Shown: positions 26,037-36,032, numbered from the stretch's first letter. The stretch: DNA of 64,000 bases from Acinetobacter radioresistens DSM 6976 = NBRC 102413 = CIP 103788 (GCF_006757745.1 NZ_AP019740.1:434001-498000); one strand, 5' to 3'. Notes: generated by a model not told the origin, from the letters alone. A program made the numbers and translations.

Positions 26037-28322
26037 TTAATATTTAAAGTTTAAAGACAGTACAGCATTGCGGCCTTCTGCTTCTGTAGCATAGTGAGAA
26101 GCATAGGCTTTAGTGAAATAGCGTTTATCTGAGAGATTGTTAAGGTTCAGCTGCAGATCAACATTTTTATTTACGTTATAGCGTGCCATGGCATCGTAAC
26201 GGACATAGCCCGGTACATACTTGGTATTGGCTAAGTCACCATAGACTTTGTCCATTGCAGTTGCACCAGCACCAAGTTGAAGTTGTGGAAGAGCCTGATA
26301 GTTTGTCCAAAGTGTAGCGCTGTTTTTAGGAACATTCGGCATCCGGTTACCGTTAAATACCGCTTGGTCAGTACAGGTTGTGCCACGACAGCTTACGCCA
26401 TTCTTAGTTGCTTCACTATCTAGATAGGTATAGCCGGCGCTGATATCCCATTTATCGGTAATTTTACCGTTCAAGCCCAGCTCAATACCGTCAACTTTGC
26501 TTTCGCCAATATTACTATAAGTAGTAGGACTCAACTGAATACGCGCATTCTGCTTTTCAGTACGGAAAATTGCAGCAGTTAAATTTAAACGATTTTCTAA
26601 AAGATCCCATTTGGTCCCAATTTCGAAAGTCTGGCTTTCTTCAGGATCTAAATTGCTATACGCTGCGCCAATACCTTCAGAACCGTCACCAGCATCTACA
26701 CCTACAGGGTTTGCAGATGTTGCATAGCTGGCATAAATTGAACCATTTTCAACTGGTTTGAAAGTTATACCTGCTTGATAAGTAAAGAAATCAGTATCAC
26801 TTTCAGTTTTAACTTGCTCGCCAACTTGTTTTGTTGGAGGAGTGGTGGATGAACCTAGAACAGCACTGTTACGTGCGCCATATGTCATGGTTTGTTCTGT
26901 ATCAAACTTGTCCCAACGTAAGCCTAAATCTAAAATCCATTGTGGATTGAATTCAATGCTGTCTAGGAAATAAATAGAAGTAGACTTAGTTTGTGTATTA
27001 TATTGGTCTGCACCTTCAGTACTGATACTTCCTGTCCATGGTCCCCGATTAGGATTTTGAACAGAAGTACACCAGCCCGAAGCAATATCGGCAGGGGTAC
27101 ATTTGTTGTATTCTGCACCTGTAGCAGACAAGCCATTAATAATATATTGAGTACGATCTGTTTCTTGATCCGAATACTCAGCACCTAAGTTAAAGCTATG
27201 CTTAAGAGTGCCAGTATTAAATTTTCCAGTTAATGCTAACTGGTCAGTAAATGTATCAGTATTAGCAATACGTGAGTTTACACGTGCCCATACATTCCCA
27301 TTTTTATAAATGTTTCCTTGAGAATCATCCGGGTTGGTCCACAGATAATCATTCTTAGACTTGCTATAAACTGCGGTATTTGAAATGGTTAGATTATCAG
27401 CCAGATCATGTTCTAACTTGATTGTACCAACCTGATTTTCCTGTTTTTGGAAATCACGGTCTTTCCAGCCGTAATAAATTCCTTGTTTGACATCAATTGG
27501 CTTTCCTGAATATTGCGAATATCCAGTAGGGTTGTTGTATGGTACGCCTGAATCAGGAGTATCGTCTGTTTTTAGGTAGTAGTAGCTCAGGGTCGCACGA
27601 GTAGAAGTATCTAAACCAAATGTAATACTTGGTGCAATACCGGCACGTTTATATTCAGCCCCATCAGACTGGCCGGCTTTTTCATTGTGGTGCCCCATAA
27701 TGGCAACGCGGGCTGCTATCCCATTACCGAAGTCTTTATTACCATCTAGCGTTATACGCTGATAATTATCTGTACCATTTTCAACAGAGCCTTCTAGAAA
27801 GTCGCCTTTTTTAGCTACTTTAGAAATCAAGTTGATACTGCCGCCCACTGTACCTGCTCCGCCCATAGCAGAAGCAGAACCTTTAGTGACTTCAACCTGT
27901 TCTACAGCAAACATTTCACGGTTTTGAGAGGTAGCGTTACGAACGCCATCAACATACATTGAACTTTCAGAGTTATAACCCCGAATAAATGGTCGGTCTC
28001 CATTTGGATTTCCACCTTCACCTGCTCCTAGGGTAATTCCAGGCACAGTGCGTAAGGCATCACTTAAAGTCGTTACTTTAGTATCTTCAATCAGCTGATT
28101 CGAAATAATAGAAACTGATTTAGGGGTATCTAGTAAAGGAGCAACAAATTTGCTATTTGCAGACTGATCTACCTTTAAGCTTTGTTGTTCTGTGGTGGCT
28201 TGGGAGTGAATAGTTTCAAGTTGAGCAACTTGATCTTGTGCAACAGCATGCCCCGCCATCACTGAAAGTGATGAGACAATCGCAGAAGATACGATTTTCT
28301 TACGTGTTTTGATGAAAGCCAT
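26037..28322 (-). CDS. piuA: TonB-dependent siderophore receptor (PiuA/Fiu-like)
   Basis: The 761-residue precursor has a signal peptide (about residues 1-28, ending AGHAVAQ). A plug domain follows (about 50-165) with TPKSVSIISNQLI, LRTVPGITLGAGEGGNPNGDRPFIRGYNS and VEVTKGSASAMGGAGTVGGSINLI. A 22-strand barrel ends in the aromatic terminus VLSLNFKY. The adjacent PKHD hydroxylase and overall length fit PiuA/Fiu receptors for catecholate siderophores, the class used by siderophore-cephalosporins such as cefiderocol. A strong Fur-like repeat lies upstream. The exact ligand cannot be read from sequence. Confidence 0.9.
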   Translation of the reverse strand: MAFIKTRKKIVSSAIVSSLSVMAGHAVAQDQVAQLETIHSQATTEQQSLKVDQSANSKFVAPLLDTPKSVSIISNQLIEDTKVTTLSDALRTVPGITLGAGEGGNPNGDRPFIRGYNSESSMYVDGVRNATSQNREMFAVEQVEVTKGSASAMGGAGTVGGSINLISKVAKKGDFLEGSVENGTDNYQRITLDGNKDFGNGIAARVAIMGHHNEKAGQSDGAEYKRAGIAPSITFGLDTSTRATLSYYYLKTDDTPDSGVPYNNPTGYSQYSGKPIDVKQGIYYGWKDRDFQKQENQVGTIKLEHDLADNLTISNTAVYSKSKNDYLWTNPDDSQGNIYKNGNVWARVNSRIANTDTFTDQLALTGKFNTGTLKHSFNLGAEYSDQETDRTQYIINGLSATGAEYNKCTPADIASGWCTSVQNPNRGPWTGSISTEGADQYNTQTKSTSIYFLDSIEFNPQWILDLGLRWDKFDTEQTMTYGARNSAVLGSSTTPPTKQVGEQVKTESDTDFFTYQAGITFKPVENGSIYASYATSANPVGVDAGDGSEGIGAAYSNLDPEESQTFEIGTKWDLLENRLNLTAAIFRTEKQNARIQLSPTTYSNIGESKVDGIELGLNGKITDKWDISAGYTYLDSEATKNGVSCRGTTCTDQAVFNGNRMPNVPKNSATLWTNYQALPQLQLGAGATAMDKVYGDLANTKYVPGYVRYDAMARYNVNKNVDLQLNLNNLSDKRYFTKAYASHYATEAEGRNAVLSLNFKY

Positions 28323-28358
28323 TTCTTACTCAAAATGTATAGTGTGAAATTGTATGCG

Positions 28359-28377
28359 AATAATAATGATTCTTATT
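28359..28377 (-). promoter_or_regulatory. Fur box of the siderophore receptor
   Basis: AATAATAAT-G-ATTCTTATT is a 9-1-9 inverted repeat with 8 of 9 positions paired and a close relative of the Fur consensus, 37 bp before the receptor start. Confidence 0.8.
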
Positions 28378-28732
28378 TTTTATCACCATATTTTTGTATT
28401 GGTATTGGCAATAAACTTTATATCTTTAATTCAATAAATTAATGTTATACAGTAACTTAAAATTTATAAGTTTTTGATAATTAATATTTTGTGTTGAATA
28501 CGGGAATTTATAGCTTTTAATAGGATATTTAAATAAAAACTAAATACTTCTTTATAAAAATTAAAATTGATCAGCGCTTTATTAAAAGGGCAAATTTGAC
28601 AGAGTTTCCAATATTTTTAATTCTCTATCGATATTAAGGGAGGAAGTTAATATTTAATTCGGGACCAAATTTAAAATAATCTTCTTAATTTCATGCAAAT
28701 CAGGCGAATTCAGGTAGTTTCTTCGGTGTATT
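28378..28732. other. AT-rich gap between the receptor and tig
   Basis: This 355-bp stretch has strongly AT-rich composition with no ORF, no stable hairpin and no repeat that I can see. It presumably carries upstream promoter elements for the two divergent genes. Confidence 0.5.
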
Positions 28733-28761
28733 TTGTATATCTTTAAATGTTGTCATATAAT
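28733..28761 (+). promoter_or_regulatory. Sigma-70 promoter of tig
   Basis: TTGTAT and a perfect TATAAT are separated by exactly 17 nt, 49 bp before the trigger factor start. Confidence 0.8.
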
Positions 28762-28809
28762 GTGGCACTTTTTAAAACTGTTATTACTAACACACATATC
28801 GAGGAAGCC

Positions 28810-30141
28810 ATGCAAGTAACTTCTGAAGCGGTTTCGGGCGTTGCCCGTCGTTTAAATGTTTCTGTACCGACGAGCCGTATTAACGAGCAGTTTGAAGCTC
28901 GCTTGAAACGCACTGCCAAAACTGTGAAGATCAACGGCTTCCGCCAGGGCAAAGTGCCTGTAAACGTTGTACGCCGTGAATATGGCGCTGGTATTTATCA
29001 GGAAGTGGTGAACGATATTATTCGTGACACTGTATTTGAAGCGATTCAACAAGAAAAAATCAATGCTGTTGGCATGCCAAATATTGATAAAGTTGAAAAT
29101 AAAGATGATGCGCTGGTATATGAAGCCACTGTAGAAGTTTATCCTGAAGTAGAAGTTAAAGCTCTAGATACTCTTACTGTTGAGCGTAAAACATCTGAAA
29201 TTCAAGATAAAGATGTTGACCAGATGATTGAAAACCTGCAAAAACAGCGTCAAACCTGGGTTGAGACCAAAGGTATGGCGAAAAAAGACATGCAGGTCAC
29301 TTTTGACTTCGAAGGAACAATCGATGGTGAAAAATTTGAAGGCGGTTCTGCAACTGACTTTAAACTGGTCTTAGGCTCAGGCCGTATGATTCCTGGCTTT
29401 GAAGATGGCATCATTGGCATGAAGAAAGGCGAAGAGAAAGTGATTGATGTTACTTTCCCTGAAGACTATCAGGCTGAAAATCTGGCAGGTAAAGCGGCAC
29501 AATTTAAAATTACTGTAAAGCAGGTTGAGAAAGCAAAACTTCCTGAACTGGATGCTGAATTCCTGCAAACCTTTGGTGTTTCTGAAGAAGAAGGAATTGA
29601 CAAGTTAAAAGCTGACGTTCGTAAAAATATGGAACGTGAAGTTCGTAACGGTCTTCGTAACCAGGTAAAACAGGCTGCATTTGATGCACTGGTTGAAGCA
29701 AATGAAGTTGAAGTTCCAAGTGCCATGGTTGCTCAGGAAATCGACCGCCAACGTCAACAGATGATCCAGCAGTTTACCCAGCAGTTTGGTGGTGCAAACG
29801 CGCAAACTTTTGACAAGAGCATGCTTCCTGATGAACTGTTTAAAGAACAGGCAGAAAAATCAGTAAAACTTGGTGTACTGGTAAGCAAGGTTTTGGCTGA
29901 TGCTAAACTTGAAGTTGATCCGGCTCGTGTAGAGGCTTATATCGAAGATATGGCTTCTTCTTATGAAGACCCAACTGAAGTTATTGAGTACTTCAAAAAT
30001 GATAAACAGCAACGTGCTCAAATCGAGGCTGTTGTGCTTGAAGACCAGGTTGTTGACTATATTCTTGCTGCAGCTCAGGTTTCAGATACAGAAGTGAGCT
30101 ATGAAGATTTGCTAAAAGAACAGCAAGCTCGTCGTGCTTAA
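28810..30141 (+). CDS. tig: Trigger factor
   Basis: Trigger factor is the ribosome-bound chaperone and peptidyl-prolyl isomerase that meets nascent chains. The ATG at 28810 (GAGGAAG nine bases upstream) gives [15 protein letters not shown] and 443 residues. The frame continues upstream to 28747, but that part overlaps the promoter. The N-terminal ribosome-docking motif is in [18 protein letters not shown], the FKBP domain spans about 160-245 ([29 protein letters not shown]), and the C-terminal chaperone arms follow. It heads the conserved tig-clpP-clpX order. Confidence 0.97.
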   Translation: MQVTSEAVSGVARRLNVSVPTSRINEQFEARLKRTAKTVKINGFRQGKVPVNVVRREYGAGIYQEVVNDIIRDTVFEAIQQEKINAVGMPNIDKVENKDDALVYEATVEVYPEVEVKALDTLTVERKTSEIQDKDVDQMIENLQKQRQTWVETKGMAKKDMQVTFDFEGTIDGEKFEGGSATDFKLVLGSGRMIPGFEDGIIGMKKGEEKVIDVTFPEDYQAENLAGKAAQFKITVKQVEKAKLPELDAEFLQTFGVSEEEGIDKLKADVRKNMEREVRNGLRNQVKQAAFDALVEANEVEVPSAMVAQEIDRQRQQMIQQFTQQFGGANAQTFDKSMLPDELFKEQAEKSVKLGVLVSKVLADAKLEVDPARVEAYIEDMASSYEDPTEVIEYFKNDKQQRAQIEAVVLEDQVVDYILAAAQVSDTEVSYEDLLKEQQARRA

Positions 30142-30155
30142 ATCTGACTGATACA

Positions 30156-30184
30156 GAAAAAGGCGCTTAATGCGCCTTTTTTTA
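30156..30184 (+). terminator. Terminator of tig
   Basis: AAAAAGGCGC-TTAAT-GCGCCTTTTTTT, a GC stem followed by a U-run. Confidence 0.88.
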
Positions 30185-30337
30185 TACACGTCGTAAATTT
30201 GTTAAATTAGTTTATATACACGATATTTCCCCGTTTTTTATTCAATATTCACTAGGGAAAATTTTGCATTTTTGCAAATTATCCCTCATATTGTGGCTAT
30301 GAGCTGAGTCATAAGAATTTTAGGAATAAATAGCCCT

Positions 30338-30943
30338 ATGTATGTCCCAAGTATTGAAAATGCTTTAGTTCCGGTGGTGGTTGAGCAATCATCTCGTGGT
30401 GAACGTTCTTTTGATATTTTTTCACGGCTTCTGCGTGAGCGTGTAATTTTTTTAACTGGTGAAGTTGAAGATAACATGGCCAATCTGATTGTGGCACAAA
30501 TGTTGTTTTTAGAGGCAGAAAATCCTGACAAGGATATCCATCTCTACATCAATTCACCAGGGGGATCAGTCACTGCAGGTATGGCAATTTACGATACCAT
30601 GCAGTTTATTAAACCAGATGTAGTGACCTATTGTATGGGACAGGCGGCTTCAATGGGGGCATTTTTATTAAATGCCGGTGCCAAAGGTAAGCGTTTCTGT
30701 CTGGAAAATGCCCGTGTCATGATACACCAGCCTTTGGGCGGTTTCCGTGGTCAGGCTTCAGACATTGAGATCCATGCACGTGAAATACTGTTTATTAAAG
30801 AACGCCTGAACCGTCTGATGGCTGAACACAGTGGTCAGGACTATGAACGTATTGCACGTGACACTGACCGCGATAACTTTATGACAGCTCAAGCTGCCAA
30901 AGAATATGGCCTGGTTGATGAAGTTCTCAGCAAGCGCCCTTAA
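30338..30943 (+). CDS. clpP: ATP-dependent Clp protease proteolytic subunit
   Basis: ClpP forms the tetradecameric serine protease chamber fed by ClpX or ClpA. The 201-residue protein has catalytic S105 in [12 protein letters not shown] and H130 in [13 protein letters not shown], with the aspartate in the DRDNFMTAQ segment. The N-terminal propeptide is short. clpX follows after 28 bp, so the two are probably cotranscribed. Confidence 0.97.
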   Translation: MYVPSIENALVPVVVEQSSRGERSFDIFSRLLRERVIFLTGEVEDNMANLIVAQMLFLEAENPDKDIHLYINSPGGSVTAGMAIYDTMQFIKPDVVTYCMGQAASMGAFLLNAGAKGKRFCLENARVMIHQPLGGFRGQASDIEIHAREILFIKERLNRLMAEHSGQDYERIARDTDRDNFMTAQAAKEYGLVDEVLSKRP

Positions 30944-30971
30944 TTTTTAAGATTCAAGTATTGGAGTAAAT

Positions 30972-32288
30972 ATGTCCGAACATCCTCAAGGACAAAAGCA
31001 TTGTTCATTTTGCGGTAAAACGCAGTCTGAAGTCGGGAAACTGATTGCAGGCGAGGACGCTTATATTTGTAATGAATGTGTGGACGTATGCTTGGACCTT
31101 GTACAAACCAGCCAGCAAGTCGAAACTGGTGACTGGGCAAGCCGTCCTTTGCCAAAACCGCACGAGATTCGTGCTGCGCTTGACCAATATGTGATTGGTC
31201 AAGATATTGCTAAAAAAACATTGTCTGTAGCTGTCTACAACCATTACAAGCGTCTGAAAGTCAGCCAGAATGGACAGAAAACAGAAGATAAGGTTGAAAT
31301 TGCCAAAAGTAATATTTTGCTGATCGGACCGACAGGTTCAGGTAAAACCCTGCTTGCACAAACTCTTGCCCGTCTTCTGGATGTACCATTTGCTATGGCA
31401 GATGCCACCACTTTAACTGAAGCCGGTTATGTGGGTGAAGATGTCGAGAATATTGTACAGAAGCTTTTGCAAAAAGCTGATTACGATATCGAGAAAGCAC
31501 AGAAGGGTATTATTTATATCGATGAGATTGATAAGATTACTCGTAAGTCTGAAAATCCATCGATCACCCGTGATGTTTCTGGTGAAGGTGTTCAGCAGGC
31601 TTTGCTGAAAATGATTGAAGGTACAGTTGCTTCTATTCCACCTCAAGGTGGACGCAAGCATCCACAGCAGGAATTTATCCAGGTAGATACCTCAAATGTC
31701 CTGTTTATCTGTGGCGGCGCTTTCTCCGGATTGGAAAAAATTGTACAGCATCGTCAGGAAAAAGGTGGAATCGGCTTTACTGCAGAAGTAAAAAGCAAAG
31801 ATGAAACTAAAAAGCTTGCCGAGCTGTTCCGTCAGGTAGAACCGGCTGATCTGGTTAAATTTGGCTTGATTCCAGAATTTATTGGTCGTCTGCCAGTGAT
31901 TGCAACACTTGAAGAGCTGGATGAAGATGCACTGATGCAGATTCTGACAGAGCCTAAAAATGCATTGACCCGTCAATACCAGTATCTTTTCAATATGGAA
32001 GATGTGGATCTGGTATTTGAAGATTCTGCCCTACGTGCTGTTGCTAAAAAGGCACTAGAACGTAATACCGGAGCACGTGGTCTACGCTCTATTTTGGAAA
32101 ATGTCCTGCTCGAAACCATGTATGACCTGCCAAGCCGTAACGATGTCGGGACAGTGGTCATTAATGAGGCAGTAATCAATGATGGTGCTGAGCCAGAATA
32201 TCGTTCTGAGCGTTTGCCGCGTCAAGAAGGTGAAGAAGGGGCAGTCCCTAAATCTGAGCTGAAGGTTGTGAATACCAAATCTGCCTGA
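30972..32288 (+). CDS. clpX: ATP-dependent Clp protease ATP-binding subunit ClpX
   Basis: ClpX is the AAA+ unfoldase of ClpXP. The 438-residue protein has the N-terminal zinc-binding domain (CSFCGK at about 12-17 and CNECVDVC at about 34-41), Walker A GPTGSGKT near residue 119 and Walker [11 protein letters not shown] near 181. The pore loop GYVGEDV and the ClpP-docking IGF loop in [10 protein letters not shown] are also present. The tail after residue 420 is acidic and variable. Confidence 0.97.
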   Translation: MSEHPQGQKHCSFCGKTQSEVGKLIAGEDAYICNECVDVCLDLVQTSQQVETGDWASRPLPKPHEIRAALDQYVIGQDIAKKTLSVAVYNHYKRLKVSQNGQKTEDKVEIAKSNILLIGPTGSGKTLLAQTLARLLDVPFAMADATTLTEAGYVGEDVENIVQKLLQKADYDIEKAQKGIIYIDEIDKITRKSENPSITRDVSGEGVQQALLKMIEGTVASIPPQGGRKHPQQEFIQVDTSNVLFICGGAFSGLEKIVQHRQEKGGIGFTAEVKSKDETKKLAELFRQVEPADLVKFGLIPEFIGRLPVIATLEELDEDALMQILTEPKNALTRQYQYLFNMEDVDLVFEDSALRAVAKKALERNTGARGLRSILENVLLETMYDLPSRNDVGTVVINEAVINDGAEPEYRSERLPRQEGEEGAVPKSELKVVNTKSA

Positions 32289-32309
32289 GTCTGATTGGCT
32301 ATTCATCTG

Positions 32310-32346
32310 AAACGTGCCGAGTGTAATCCGCTGGGCACGTTTTTTT
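32310..32346 (+). terminator. Terminator of clpPX
   Basis: AAACGTGCC pairs with GGCACGTTT and is followed by a T-run, 20 bp past the clpX stop. Confidence 0.85.
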
Positions 32347-32439
32347 ATTTTCAAATTTACATGCGGGTGTTAAGCTCAATAGAATGTTAATGCAACATGA
32401 TAAAAATTTAAAACAAGAAAAACATGGTAAGGGATAATC

Positions 32440-33174
32440 ATGCGCTATTTATTGCTGACAATACTTGGTAGCGGAATGCTATGGGGATGTCATACTCGAC
32501 CTGTTTCGCCTCCAACTCCGGCTTTGGTCTCTACGTTAAAAAATATAGATCTGAGTCAGTCGCCTTCTATGCTAGAGCAGCACCGGGTTGGAATGTTTTC
32601 AGTTGGTTCCTGGGTAAACCAGAAACCGGGACAGCTTTTTCAGCGAGTTAAGCCCCAACATCCGCAAGCTGCAGTGGTATATCTGTACCGTCCGGATAGC
32701 CGCTGGAACCGGCAGGAAGTAGTAGCACCTAATTTTTTTCTGAATGGTGAGCGTATTCCGAGTCTGATCAGTAATCATTATTATTGGCTGGAACTGGCCG
32801 AGGGTCATTACCGCCTGACTATTAGCCGGCCCTTAGGCGTAATACATTTTCAAAAGCCGATAGTGGCTGACTTTAAAGTGAGTGCTGGTCAGCAGTATTT
32901 TCTGAAGTATGAAGAAGAGAAATTTCGGGGCTCACCTGACCATAATCTTGGTTTATTGCGCGCAGGACCATTAATACAAATGCCTGTCAAACAGGGACTC
33001 CGTGAAATTCGCACTACCCAGCTTAAAAGTCCCGGACTTAATTTCGCTGCTTTTACTGATGCACAGGGTAAATTAACTGAACCCAAGCGTAAAATTGTCA
33101 AACAAAATTATGAAGAAGGTGAAGAGCTGGCTTTAAAGAAGCGTTTTAAACTCTGGAATCCTTTAACTTGGTAA
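32440..33174 (+). CDS. Putative lipoprotein, DUF2846-like
   Basis: The 244-residue precursor has a short signal ending in GMLWGC (Cys17, with an unusual Trp at -2 of the lipobox). A central beta-rich domain follows with AVVYLYRPDSRWNRQEVVAP, NHYYWLELAEGHYRLTISRP and GQQYFLKYEEEKF, resembling DUF2846 proteins that carry VYxYRP and GxYxxL motifs. A charged C-terminal tail is extra. The function is unknown. It is transcribed alone between clpX and the fumarase gene. Confidence 0.7.
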   Translation: MRYLLLTILGSGMLWGCHTRPVSPPTPALVSTLKNIDLSQSPSMLEQHRVGMFSVGSWVNQKPGQLFQRVKPQHPQAAVVYLYRPDSRWNRQEVVAPNFFLNGERIPSLISNHYYWLELAEGHYRLTISRPLGVIHFQKPIVADFKVSAGQQYFLKYEEEKFRGSPDHNLGLLRAGPLIQMPVKQGLREIRTTQLKSPGLNFAAFTDAQGKLTEPKRKIVKQNYEEGEELALKKRFKLWNPLTW

Positions 33175-33251
33175 AATTAGTTTTCTTTTCTTAATATCTA
33201 ACTAAGCAAATAAAAGCACAGGATTAGAGAAAATATTTTAATTAAAAAAAT

Positions 33252-33281
33252 AAAAAAGCATCCATGATTGGATGCTTTTTT
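33252..33281. terminator. Bidirectional terminator between lipoprotein gene and fumarase
   Basis: AAAAAAGCATCCA and TGGATGCTTTTTT pair as a 13-bp stem with a 4-nt loop in the convergent gap. Confidence 0.88.
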
Positions 33282-33294
33282 AATTTATACCAGT

Positions 33295-34821
33295 TTAAAC
33301 CGCAGCAGCATCCACCACCGGGATTTTACCAATTTTAGCTTGCCAGATTTTAGGTGCAGTTGCATGCACTGAAGTGCCGTTTACATCGACTGCTACAGAT
33401 ACAGGCATATCTTTTACCACAAATTTATAGATTGCCTCCATCCCTAAGTCTTCAAAAGCCACCACTTCTGCTTCACGAATAGCTTTAGAAACCAGATATG
33501 CAGCGCCACCGACTGCCATGAGGTAGGTCGCTTTATTATCCTTAATCGCTTCAACCGCAGCAGGACCTCGGTCTGCTTTACCGATCATACCGTAGAGACC
33601 AGTTGCTTCTAGCACTTGGCGGGTGAATTTATCCATACGTGTTGCTGTTGTCGGACCGGCAGGACCAACCACTTCATCGCCTACAGGATCTACCGGACCA
33701 ACGTAGTAAATAAACTTACCTTTTAAATCAACAGGAAGCTCTTCGCCGTTGTTCAGCATATCAACCATGCGTTTATGGGCAGCATCACGGCCAGTATAAA
33801 TTGTACCATTAAGAAGTAGGGTATCGCCCGGTTTCCAGGAATTCATCTCTTCTTGAGTAATGTGGTCGAGATCAACACGTTTAGAAGTTGAGGAATCCCA
33901 AGTTACAGCAGGATAGTCTTCAAGGCTCGGCGCCTGAATATGCGCTACACCTGAACCGTCTAGTGTAAAGTGTGCATGGCGGGTCGCGGCGCAGTTTGGA
34001 ATCATGCCTACTGGCTTGCCAGCAGCGTGACAAGGATAATCCTTGATCTTGATATCCAGTACTGTAGTCAAACCGCCTAGACCTTGTGCACCAATACCTA
34101 AGGCATTAACTTTTTCGAAGATTTCAATACGCAGCTCTTCCATCTTGCTTTGTGGGCCACGACGTAGCAGCTCATCCATATTGATTTCTTCCATGAGAGC
34201 TTCTTTAGCAAGCATCATGGCTTTTTCAGCAGTACCACCGATACCAATTCCGAGCATTCCAGGAGGACACCAGCCTGCACCCATAGTTGGGACAGTTTTT
34301 AAAACCCAGTCCACGATTGAGTCAGATGGATTGAGCATTGCCAGTTTAGATTTGTTCTCTGAGCCGCCGCCTTTTGCTGCAACCGTAATATCTACTTTAT
34401 TACCCGGAACGAGTTTATAGTGGATCACTGCCGGGGTATTATCTTTGGTGTTTTTGCGACCAAATGCCGGATCAGCTAGAACGGAAGCACGTAAGACATT
34501 GGTATTTTCCAAATAACCCTGACGTACACCTTCATTAATGGCATCGTCCAGGCTCATGGTTAAATCGAATTTAACATCCAGACCCACTTCAAGAAATACA
34601 TTGACAATACCTGTATCCTGACAGATTGGGCGATGACCTTCAGCACACATGCGTGAGTTGATCAGGATCTGTGCAATTGCATCTTTAGCAGCCTGGTTTT
34701 CTTCACGGTCATACGCACGGCTCATTGCCTGAATAAAGTCTTGCGGGTGGTAGTACGAAATGAACTGAAGCGCATCCTTGACCGAAGTGATCAAGTCGTC
34801 TTGCTTGATAATAGTTGTCAT
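33295..34821 (-). CDS. fumA: Class I fumarate hydratase
   Basis: This [4Fe-4S] enzyme interconverts fumarate and malate in the TCA cycle. The 508-residue single-chain protein has the alpha-type N-terminal domain (AEGHRPICQDTGIVNVFLEVG with one cluster cysteine, GWCPPGMLGIGIGGTAEKAM with another, PNCAATRHAHF with the third) and the beta-type C-terminal domain (TTATRMDKFT, GKADRG). Class I enzymes are oxygen-labile. FumA and FumB cannot be told apart by sequence here. Confidence 0.94.
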   Translation of the reverse strand: MTTIIKQDDLITSVKDALQFISYYHPQDFIQAMSRAYDREENQAAKDAIAQILINSRMCAEGHRPICQDTGIVNVFLEVGLDVKFDLTMSLDDAINEGVRQGYLENTNVLRASVLADPAFGRKNTKDNTPAVIHYKLVPGNKVDITVAAKGGGSENKSKLAMLNPSDSIVDWVLKTVPTMGAGWCPPGMLGIGIGGTAEKAMMLAKEALMEEINMDELLRRGPQSKMEELRIEIFEKVNALGIGAQGLGGLTTVLDIKIKDYPCHAAGKPVGMIPNCAATRHAHFTLDGSGVAHIQAPSLEDYPAVTWDSSTSKRVDLDHITQEEMNSWKPGDTLLLNGTIYTGRDAAHKRMVDMLNNGEELPVDLKGKFIYYVGPVDPVGDEVVGPAGPTTATRMDKFTRQVLEATGLYGMIGKADRGPAAVEAIKDNKATYLMAVGGAAYLVSKAIREAEVVAFEDLGMEAIYKFVVKDMPVSVAVDVNGTSVHATAPKIWQAKIGKIPVVDAAAV

Positions 34822-35097
34822 ATCAAATGTCTCTTGAGCGGGCTGTTAGCTAGCGGCCAAAATTATAAGACAAAAAGCATCCGCTGTGGGTATTTCCGGC
34901 AAGGTTTTGGGCGAAAGTTTAATAGTAAAAAGAAAGGTAGCGCAGGATGGCATAAAACGAATTCTTGGCAGGTCTTTTAAATGCGTTTTCTGTGATATGA
35001 CACTTCGGTAATAGTTGCATACCTGAAAATCAAGGTTTTTTAGTCATTATTATTTGATTTATATAAAGTTATTTTAGTAATATAAGTTTTAAGAAAA
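34822..35097. other. Upstream region of the fumarase gene
   Basis: These 276 bp between the fumarase start and the Pho box hold no ORF of note and become very AT-rich beyond 35020. The fumarase promoter must lie here on the minus strand, but no clear pair of boxes stands out. Confidence 0.4.
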
Positions 35098-35131
35098 TTG
35101 TCATAAAGTTGTCATAAAACTTTCGCATAAT
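35098..35131 (+). promoter_or_regulatory. Pho box and -10 upstream of the 29-residue ORF
   Basis: TTGTCAT-AAAG-TTGTCAT (35098-35115) is a near-perfect PhoB box of two 7-bp repeats in 11-bp phase. CATAAT (35126-35131) follows with 10 bp between the box and the -10, the standard PhoB-dependent geometry. Confidence 0.8.
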
Positions 35132-35161
35132 GCCGGTATCCACTACATAGAGTCATCAACA

Positions 35162-35251
35162 ATGACAGTATCTAGCATTCTCATGGTTATTGCATTTATG
35201 ATATTTATTGCTGCAACCTGGTTCTATGGTCAGTTAGAAGATCAAGCCTAA
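35162..35251 (+). CDS. 29-residue single-pass membrane protein, putative Pho-regulon member
   Basis: This ORF is below usual length cut-offs. It encodes MTVSSILMVIAFMIFIAATW followed by FYGQLEDQA: one hydrophobic helix (about residues 5-22) and a short acidic tail. A Pho box and -10 lie upstream, with the ATG about 24 nt past the predicted start. The ribosome site (TAGAG, spacing 9) is weak. It resembles known small regulatory membrane proteins in plan but matches none I recognise (not CydX, KdpF or MgrB). The methyltransferase gene 105 bp downstream could share the transcript. Confidence 0.6.
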   Translation: MTVSSILMVIAFMIFIAATWFYGQLEDQA

Positions 35252-35356
35252 GCTTTATCTTCTTTCTAGATTGTTCTCTTCTTTATCTACTTTTAGCCTG
35301 TAACCTCTCTTGGCATTCTGCTATTCTTTTCCTGAATTTTAAAACTATCATCAGGT

Positions 35357-35965
35357 ATGTCAGATCAACAATACGCAGATAATATTATTCCGATCTATAA
35401 AAAATATGCGATCGAATGGGATAAGGTACGCTCCCAGCATTTTTATGAACAAGTCTGGCTTGAACAGTTTTTAAATCTGATTCCTGATCAATCATCTATT
35501 CTTGACCTGGGTTGCGGTACTGGCATACCAACCGCTCAATATTTTTCTGCAAAAAAATGTCAAATTACAGGTATAGATAGTTCAGCTGCCATGCTCGAAA
35601 TATCTAGGAACCGTTTTCCTGAGCATAACTGGTTAGAAGCTGATATGCGTCAACTGGATTTGAAGCAAAGCTTTAATGGCATTATCGCTTGGGACAGCTT
35701 TTTTCATTTGACTCATAATGACCAGAGAGCAATGTTTCATATTTTTAAGAAACATGCAAAAACCGGTACGGCATTAATGTTAACCACTGGCCCGAGTCAT
35801 GGCACAGCTCTAGGGGAAATGCAGGGTGAGGTTTTATATCATGCAAGTCTGGACCCGGATGAATATAAGAATCTGTTTGAGATGTTCGGTTTTAGGGTGG
35901 TAAATATGCGGTTTGAAGATCCTGACTGCGCCCGACATACCATATGGTTGGCCCAGTTAATGTAA
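35357..35965 (+). CDS. Class I SAM-dependent methyltransferase
   Basis: The 202-residue protein has SAM motif I SILDLGCGTGIPTAQYF (about 48-64), the acidic ribose ligand in TGIDSSAAML and a motif IV-like FNGIIAWDSFFHLTHNDQ. The fold is clear but the acceptor is not. It ends in a bidirectional terminator shared with pta. Possible cotranscription with the upstream small membrane ORF would place it under phosphate control, which is untested. Confidence 0.8.
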   Translation: MSDQQYADNIIPIYKKYAIEWDKVRSQHFYEQVWLEQFLNLIPDQSSILDLGCGTGIPTAQYFSAKKCQITGIDSSAAMLEISRNRFPEHNWLEADMRQLDLKQSFNGIIAWDSFFHLTHNDQRAMFHIFKKHAKTGTALMLTTGPSHGTALGEMQGEVLYHASLDPDEYKNLFEMFGFRVVNMRFEDPDCARHTIWLAQLM

Positions 35966-35983
35966 AGGAAAGTGTTTTAGAGC

Positions 35984-36026
35984 AAAATAAAACAGCCCCA
36001 ATTGAAATACTGGGGCTGTTTTATTT
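35984..36026. terminator. Bidirectional terminator between methyltransferase and pta
   Basis: AAATAAAACAGCCCCA and TGGGGCTGTTTTATTT form a 16-bp stem with a 10-nt loop and A/T runs on both sides. Confidence 0.9.
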
Positions 36027-36032
36027 AAAAAT

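Noticed and set aside
28750..28756. TTGTCAT Pho-like half-site at the tig promoter
   Set aside because: It is a single copy overlapping the -10 and has no phased partner.
28747..28809. Upstream extension of trigger factor to an earlier ATG
   Set aside because: It would start inside the promoter -10 region. The ATG at 28810 has the ribosome site and the family N-terminus.
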